Origin: an uncultured Lachnospiraceae bacterium
Lineage (GTDB): Bacteria > Bacillota > Clostridia > Lachnospirales > Lachnospiraceae
Direction: 5' to 3'
Length of the DNA: 64,000 nt
NCBI GenBank assembly: GCA_947174505.1
Contig: CAMWJF010000008.1
Span: 1 to 64,000, forward strand
In this document: piece after piece, positions 59,263-64,000 of the stretch
How the letters are laid out: every line of letters begins with the position of its first letter
Numbering within the stretch: the first letter of the stretch is position 1
The notes under the pieces: generated by a model
Told to the model about the DNA's origin: nothing
The model's database searches: none
Seen by the model: only the letters and a program-made list of their open reading frames with translations
Translations under genes and position numbers: made by a program

Positions 59263-60339
59263 GTGAAAAAAGTAGTAGTGGGCATGTCCGGGGGCGTGGA
59301 TTCCTCCGTGGCGGCTCTTTTATTGAAACGGCAGGGCTATGACGTGGTGGGGGTCACCATGCAGATCTGGCAGGAGGAAAGCCCGGGGATGGCGGGGGAG
59401 CAGGGAGGATGCTGCGGCTTCAGCGCGGTGGAGGACGCCAGGCGGGTGGCGGAAGTGCTGGAGATTCCCCACTATGTGATGAATTTCAGGCGGGAATTCC
59501 GGGAGAAGGTCATGGATTATTTCGTGGCGGAATATCTGGCGGGCAGGACCCCCAACCCCTGCATCGCCTGCAACCGCTATGTGAAGTGGGAGGCCATGCT
59601 GCACAGAAGCCTTGCGATCGGGGCGGATTACATTGCCACGGGCCACTATGCGGGGATTGTCCGGCTGGGAAACGGCAGATATGCCGTCCGCAATGCAGTG
59701 ACGGCGAAAAAAGACCAGACCTACGCCCTCTACAGTCTGACACAGGAGCAGCTTGCCCATACGCTGATGCCGGTGGGAGAGTACACGAAGGAGGAGATCA
59801 GGCAGATGGCTGAGGAGGCGGGGCTGCCCGTGGCGCACAAGCCGGACAGCCAGGAGATCTGCTTCATTCCCGACAATGACTATGCGGCCTTCATCGACAG
59901 GGAGGCGGGAGAGCGGGTGCCGGAGCCGGGGAATTTTGTGACGAAGGACGGGGAAGTGCTGGGGCGGCATCTGGGCATCACCCACTACACGGTAGGGCAG
60001 CGCAAGGGTCTGAACCTGGCCATGGGACATCCCGTGTTTGTCACGGAAATCAGGCCCGAAACGGGCGAAGTGGTGATCGGTGAGGCGGACGAAGTGTTCG
60101 GGGACATGCTGTACTGCGACCGCATCAATTACATGGGGATGGCGGATCTGCCAGAGCCAAGAGAGGTGACTGCCAAGATACGTTATGCCCACGGGGGCGA
60201 AAGATGCGTGATTGAGAAAGCGGGGGAAAACCAGATCCGCGTTACATTCAAACAGCCCGTCCGGGCAATTACGCCGGGACAGGCCGTGGTATTTTACGAG
60301 GACGATTATGTACTTGGAGGAGGAACGATTATTTCTTAA
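59263..60339 (+). CDS. mnmA: tRNA-specific 2-thiouridylase MnmA
   Basis: The 358-residue enzyme thiolates U34 of Glu, Gln and Lys tRNAs. The ATP motif is MSGGVDSSVAA near the start. The catalytic Cys residues are in NPCIACNRYVKW and DSQEICFIPD. HYTVGQRKGL marks the middle domain. GGGAGG is five bases before the GTG at 59263; the frame is open from 59191 through the hairpin leader. Confidence 0.95.
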   Translation: MKKVVVGMSGGVDSSVAALLLKRQGYDVVGVTMQIWQEESPGMAGEQGGCCGFSAVEDARRVAEVLEIPHYVMNFRREFREKVMDYFVAEYLAGRTPNPCIACNRYVKWEAMLHRSLAIGADYIATGHYAGIVRLGNGRYAVRNAVTAKKDQTYALYSLTQEQLAHTLMPVGEYTKEEIRQMAEEAGLPVAHKPDSQEICFIPDNDYAAFIDREAGERVPEPGNFVTKDGEVLGRHLGITHYTVGQRKGLNLAMGHPVFVTEIRPETGEVVIGEADEVFGDMLYCDRINYMGMADLPEPREVTAKIRYAHGGERCVIEKAGENQIRVTFKQPVRAITPGQAVVFYEDDYVLGGGTIIS

Positions 60340-60350
60340 TATGCGACAGC

Positions 60351-62105
60351 CTAAACCCTCTCTGGAGAATGCTTCGCATTCTCTGAATCGAGCGCGCGGG
60401 CGCCCGAATTTTTTATGGCCTGTTTGTTCTCATACATGCGGTCATCCGCAAGCTGGTAGATTTTTTCTATATTGCATTCTTTCGGACTGCAGGAGGCATA
60501 GCCGTAAGCGATGGACAGATGCAGATCAGGAATTTCCTCATTTTTCCGAAGGATACCGCTCCGAAACTCTCCTATCATGGAAGAGATTTTCCCTGAATCA
60601 TCAGTTTCTACAATGGCGATAAATTCATCGCCGCCCATCCGTGCGACAATGCCATGGGGCTCAAAAGCATCGACGATCACATTGGCGGCGCTTCTGATCA
60701 GGATATCCCCCTGTGCGTGCCCGTAGGTATCGTTGGTGATTTTCAGATTGTTCAGGTCAAAGCAGAAAACCGTATAGTGCGGATTTTCCTTCTCCTTGAC
60801 GCGGGTCATGTACTCCATGCAGTAACGGCGGTTGTGGATCTGCGTCAGCTCGTCCGTGTATGCGCTTTTGATCAGGAAATTCCGTTCCGTCTCCTGCATC
60901 ATTTTCTGCGTCAGGTTGAGATAGAAGGACACAAGGAGCAGAAAGATGAAGATGACAAGCCCCACGGAGGCGATGCCCTTTGTGGAGGAAATGGCGATGC
61001 CCAGGTAGCGGTCAAAGTAGTAGAAAACCAGATCATAGCTGACACAGCCCGAGAGCAGCAGCATACCGATCAGAAACAGCCGGTGCACGAGCTGCCGGGT
61101 GATCCGCAGGTTCATAAATTCCACGATAATGAAGTAGACCAGATTGCACAAAATCAATACCTGCATGTACTTCAGTGTGGCCGCACAGTGAACCAGATCT
61201 ATGGAGTGAAGTCCCAGAAAGACGGCGGTTACCATGATCTGTACGGTGAGGAGTATCCGGTATACCGTATACATAAGGGGCCGGTTTAACGCCAGCACAT
61301 CCTCGCGCATATAGATGATCAGCGGGATGGGCGCCAGATACAGAGTCAGATACTCCAACAAACAGATCGTATAAAGAGGCATGGCAAAAATCAGGAGTAC
61401 ATTGTAGTAGCAGAGCGTCCACAGTCCGATGCAGACGGAGAACAGGGAAACGCATAAAACGCGCGAAAATTTCCCGGAAAATAGCAGGGCAAAAATTGTG
61501 ATGCAGCAGGTGACAAGGCCAAAGATCGTCAGAAAACAGCCGAGAAACAGCGGTATCCTGTTTTCGGTCAGAATGACGCGGTATATGTTTTTCCATTCGT
61601 AGACACGGATGGGGTCGAAGCGGGAGAAAGCCTTATCCTCCGCCACGGTAAACGCAAGCGTCAGCGTTTTCGCCGCGTAGTTGTCCGGCAGATCCACGGG
61701 CAGATAACCGCTGCCGACTGTTTTCTGCCCGTCAATCCTGTCCCAGCCGTATTGGTGAATCTGCTCCCCGTCCAGATAAACCGTGACGGCAGCCTGTCTG
61801 ATCTGCAGGACAAGCGCATGTCCGGTGCAGTCTGTATCCGCGGGAAAGGTTCTCTCCATAATAATGGTGTCGCCTTTGTTCACGGGCGCAAAACGGAAAG
61901 CGTCCAGCGAAACATTCTGCCAGGAGCGCTCATTGATGGTAATATCCCATGCGTCGTTCAGGGGAAGATATTGCGAAATGGCAGTATAATCACGGGAAAA
62001 CATGCCGTCGATAAAGGAGGTGGTGAAGTACAGGCTTAACAGGGCATAGACGATAAGCGCCGCTTTCAAAACGGTTTTACGGGTCAGTTTTTTCTTTTCT
62101 TTCAT
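60351..62105 (-). CDS. Membrane-bound GGDEF protein (diguanylate cyclase)
   Basis: The 584-residue protein has an N-terminal helix, an extracytoplasmic beta-sandwich of about 170 residues (about 40-210) like the 7TMR-DISM extracellular domain, seven membrane helices (about 215-410) and a GGDEF domain with the intact motif ARMGGDEFIAI. It should make cyclic di-GMP in response to an external signal. ATG 62105 follows AGAGGA; upstream ATG 62180 is less likely. The last 19 residues (NSGARALDSENAKHSPERV) are encoded by the mnmA terminator and a GAGAATGC palindrome, not by a conserved domain. Confidence 0.88.
   Translation of the reverse strand: MKEKKKLTRKTVLKAALIVYALLSLYFTTSFIDGMFSRDYTAISQYLPLNDAWDITINERSWQNVSLDAFRFAPVNKGDTIIMERTFPADTDCTGHALVLQIRQAAVTVYLDGEQIHQYGWDRIDGQKTVGSGYLPVDLPDNYAAKTLTLAFTVAEDKAFSRFDPIRVYEWKNIYRVILTENRIPLFLGCFLTIFGLVTCCITIFALLFSGKFSRVLCVSLFSVCIGLWTLCYYNVLLIFAMPLYTICLLEYLTLYLAPIPLIIYMREDVLALNRPLMYTVYRILLTVQIMVTAVFLGLHSIDLVHCAATLKYMQVLILCNLVYFIIVEFMNLRITRQLVHRLFLIGMLLLSGCVSYDLVFYYFDRYLGIAISSTKGIASVGLVIFIFLLLVSFYLNLTQKMMQETERNFLIKSAYTDELTQIHNRRYCMEYMTRVKEKENPHYTVFCFDLNNLKITNDTYGHAQGDILIRSAANVIVDAFEPHGIVARMGGDEFIAIVETDDSGKISSMIGEFRSGILRKNEEIPDLHLSIAYGYASCSPKECNIEKIYQLADDRMYENKQAIKNSGARALDSENAKHSPERV
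60365..60383. repeat. GAGAATGC palindrome in the mnmA/GGDEF overlap
   Basis: GAGAATGC-ttc-GCATTCTC, 8 perfect pairs, 25 bases after the mnmA stop codon and inside the last codons of the GGDEF gene. Same core as at 15057, 19338 and 56195. Confidence 0.75.
60388..60415 (+). terminator. mnmA terminator inside the GGDEF gene end
   Basis: TCGAGCGC (60388-60395) pairs with GGCGCCCGA (60399-60407) over seven pairs with one mismatch, followed by AATTTTTT. It lies about 50 bases after the mnmA stop and is translated on the other strand. Confidence 0.6.
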
Positions 62106-62136
62106 GGCAGAATCCTCTGTTGGATCATGGGGCGGG

Positions 62137-62955
62137 TTATAATTTATGGAAAGAAGGGCTTCTCTTTTTGTAGGTGGCATAATATTGAAACCCGCAGTCC
62201 TTTAGAATTTCGGCCGCCCGGTCAAAGGCGTGGGCGATCTGGCCGGGTTCATGGGCATCGCTCCCCGTGGTGATGATTTCGCCGCCGAGCGCCCGGTAGC
62301 GTTTCAGAATGCCGATGCAGGGATTAGGCTCCCGCATGCCCCTTGCTAGGGCGGCGGTATTGATCTCGATTCCTTTTTCCATGGCAATCAGTTCCGCTAA
62401 AATCCGGTCAATTATTTCGCGGTACATCTCGTAAGAGTAGCCCTGATCCTTCGTGGGGCCGTAGCGCACCACATAGTCCAGATGGCCGTATATATCGAAA
62501 TTGCTGTAAACTTTTAAATTTTCCAGAATGGATGTAAAGTATTCCCGGTAAGCCTCCTCCTGGGAACGCCCCTCATAAAATGCGGGATAATAAGGGTCCT
62601 TTTTGTGGCACAGATGGGAGGAGCCGATGATAAAGTCGTAATCGTGTTCTTTGGCAAAGGCTGCGTTTCTTTTGGAAAGATGGGGCTGCAATCCCAGCTC
62701 AACGCCGAAAAAGAGTGCGATTTTATGTGCGTATTTTTCACGGAGTTTCAAAAAATCATAAAGGTAGGCATCGGGATTTACTTCAAAGAATCCTGCCGTT
62801 TCGCGGGCAGTCACCGGATAGTCAAAGTCGTTGTGTTCCGTAAAACACATTTCGGTCAGTCCCCGTTCGATCCCCTTAAGGATCATCTGCTCCATGGGTG
62901 TGTCGGAATCCCCCGAAAAGGAGGAGTGTAAGTGAAAGTCTGCTGTGATAGGCAT
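62137..62955 (-). CDS. Histidinol-phosphatase-like PHP protein (HisJ family)
   Basis: The 272-residue protein begins MPITADFHLHSSFSGDSDTP and has FTEHNDFDYPV, FFGVELGLQPH, FIIGSSHLCH, IYGHLDYVVRYG and TTGSDAHEPG, the set of metal ligands of PHP histidinol phosphatases (HisK/HisJ). It would make histidinol. GGAAAGGAG is before the ATG at 62955. No other histidine-synthesis gene is in the window, so the substrate is not proven. Confidence 0.85.
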   Translation of the reverse strand: MPITADFHLHSSFSGDSDTPMEQMILKGIERGLTEMCFTEHNDFDYPVTARETAGFFEVNPDAYLYDFLKLREKYAHKIALFFGVELGLQPHLSKRNAAFAKEHDYDFIIGSSHLCHKKDPYYPAFYEGRSQEEAYREYFTSILENLKVYSNFDIYGHLDYVVRYGPTKDQGYSYEMYREIIDRILAELIAMEKGIEINTAALARGMREPNPCIGILKRYRALGGEIITTGSDAHEPGQIAHAFDRAAEILKDCGFQYYATYKKRSPSFHKL

Positions 62956-63069
62956 AGAAAACTCCTTTCCGCGCAAGCGGAAAACACTTTTATTATTTTA
63001 CCACAAGTATAATTGATGTGGGAAAAAATTACAAACATTTTATAGTGCAAATGTGTGGCGGCGTTCCTT

Positions 63070-63099
63070 TTGACTTATGGATTTTGACGGGTGTATAAT
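63070..63099 (+). promoter_or_regulatory. Promoter of the Hsp70 gene
   Basis: TTGACT (63070-63075) and TATAAT (63094-63099) are 18 bases apart. No CIRCE element is visible between here and the start codon, so this is not the usual HrcA-controlled dnaK operon. Confidence 0.7.
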
Positions 63100-63158
63100 C
63101 AAACAGGGATACGGGGTTTTTGCCGTTTGCAAAATGAGAGAAGATGGGGGAGCTTATC

Positions 63159-64000
63159 ATGGCAATTATCGGAATTGATTTGGGGACGACCAACAGTCTG
63201 GCATGTGTCTGTCAGGACGGCAGGGCGGTTTTAATTCCCAATTCTTTAGGGGAAAATCTGACGCCCAGTGCGGTCAGCGTGGATGAAAACGGGGAAATCT
63301 GCGTGGGCGCCGTGGCGAAGGAGCGGCTGATTTCCCACCCGGAGGCTTCGGCATCCTCTTTTAAACGACATATGGGGACGAATAAGACATTTACGCTGGC
63401 GGAAAATGACTTTACGCCGCAGGAGCTTTCCTCTTTCGTTCTGCGTCAGCTTAAGGAGGATGCGGAGCGGTATCTGGGGGAAGAGGTGACGGAAGCTGTC
63501 ATCAGCGTTCCGGCTTATTTCAACGACAACCAGAGATATGCCACCAAGGAGGCCGGAAGACTGGCGGGCATCCATGTGGAAAGGCTTGTCAACGAGCCTT
63601 CCGCCGCTGCTCTTACGGCAAGCCGGATCAGTGGGGAAGAGGAAGGTTCTTACCTGATCTTTGATTTCGGCGGCGGGACGCTGGATGTGTCTGTGGTGGA
63701 TTATTTTGACAACGTGATAGAGATCGTTGCCGTCAGCGGCGACAACCGATTGGGCGGCGATGATTTTGACGAGGTTATTGCCAGAAGCTTCTGCGCCCAT
63801 CATCATATGGACTATGACGGGCTGGATCAACAGAAAAAGGCCACGCTTCTGCGCCTGTCTGAGAAGTGCAAAAGGGATCTGAGTGAGCGGGAAGAGACAG
63901 TGCTTGTATGGGAGGCGGAGGAGAAAAAGATGCCTTTAAATAATCTTCTCCTTGCAGGGCTTTCGCAGAACTTGCTTGACCGTATCAGTCAAGTGGTTGA
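63159..64000 (+). CDS. Hsp70-family chaperone (HscC/DnaK-like), 5' part
   Basis: The ATG at 63159 follows GGGGGAG and reads MAIIGIDLGTTNSLACVCQD, the first phosphate loop of Hsp70. The frame continues with AVISVPAYFNDNQR, NEPSAAAL, YLIFDFGGGTLDVSVVDY and SGDNRLGGDDFDEVI and is open at the right edge after 280 codons. Absence of a CIRCE site and of grpE or dnaJ nearby, and the short spacing of motifs, fit an HscC-like paralogue rather than the main DnaK. The substrate-binding domain is outside the window. Confidence 0.9.
   Translation, partial: MAIIGIDLGTTNSLACVCQDGRAVLIPNSLGENLTPSAVSVDENGEICVGAVAKERLISHPEASASSFKRHMGTNKTFTLAENDFTPQELSSFVLRQLKEDAERYLGEEVTEAVISVPAYFNDNQRYATKEAGRLAGIHVERLVNEPSAAALTASRISGEEEGSYLIFDFGGGTLDVSVVDYFDNVIEIVAVSGDNRLGGDDFDEVIARSFCAHHHMDYDGLDQQKKATLLRLSEKCKRDLSEREETVLVWEAEEKKMPLNNLLLAGLSQNLLDRISQVV

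Noticed and set aside
63100-63158. CIRCE element for the Hsp70 gene
   Set aside because: No TTAGCACTC-N9-GAGTGCTAA-like inverted repeat is present.
1-64000. tRNA, rRNA, transposase or prophage genes
   Set aside because: Looked for in the gaps on both strands; no cloverleaf ending CCA, rRNA-like segment, transposase or phage gene was recognised. XerD is the housekeeping recombinase.

Overview
The window looks like chromosome of a spore-forming Clostridia member, most likely family Lachnospiraceae. This rests on the complete spoIIIAA-AH operon, spoIVB, spoIIM, a Spo0A-type DNA-binding protein, clostridial gene orders, strong GGAGG ribosome binding sites with frequent TTG/GTG starts, and moderate G+C content. 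There is no rRNA, tRNA, CRISPR array, transposase or prophage that I can recognise. The assignment to a family is inference from gene content only.

Layout. 1-2.5 kb: tail of a His-rich CobW/G3E metallochaperone GTPase, a second protein that joins a G3E-type GTPase domain to a DUF1980-like Cys domain, and a CmpB-type membrane protein. 2.5-3.3 kb: a PHP phosphoesterase on the minus strand. 3.5-8.6 kb: spoIIIAA-AH. 8.7-11.7 kb: a deoB relic, prfC and a secreted transglutaminase-like protein. 11.8-22.6 kb: the conserved run asp23, nusB, xseA, xseB, ispA, dxs, tlyA, nadK, argR, recN, spoIVB. 22.8-29.4 kb: a carbohydrate-related insert (GH43, chemoreceptor, LacI regulator, SGNH hydrolase) sits where spo0A would normally follow spoIVB. 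29.6 kb: a short Spo0A-like gene that keeps the DNA-binding domain but has lost most of the receiver. 30-36 kb: glgA, a flippase, an MBL-fold lipoprotein and rqcH. 36.1-37.2 kb: an AT-rich islet with a small gene and a broken secreted-protein gene. 37.3-48.4 kb: housekeeping (yicC, remA, gmk, rpoZ, rimO, pgsA, cinA, recA, recX, rny), with a 13-residue-repeat membrane protein wedged between cinA and recA. 48.6-52.4 kb: aminotransferase, NUDIX, spoIIM, xerD. 52.4-64 kb: a frameshifted MATE relic, lipoprotein, LysR, MATE, MarR, DAHP synthase, a second flippase, mnmA, a membrane GGDEF protein, a histidinol-phosphatase-like PHP protein and the start of an Hsp70.

The most unusual signals are: (1) the Spo0A-like protein without a phosphoacceptor receiver; (2) two families of dispersed leader elements directly upstream of start codons. 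One family lies before dxs, recN and the spo0A-like gene, the other before GH43 and rpoZ. Each forms nested hairpins and contains a short translatable frame similar between copies; (3) the G3E GTPase-DUF1980 fusion; (4) the PYGNQ-repeat protein beside recA; (5) a leader of the DAHP synthase gene in which the ribosome binding site is paired.

How the genes work together: most are co-directional and tightly packed. The spoIIIA genes build the channel between mother cell and forespore. SpoIVB and SpoIIM act in the same programme. dxs and ispA supply isoprenoids. recN and recA are the DNA-repair members, and recA carries two SOS boxes.
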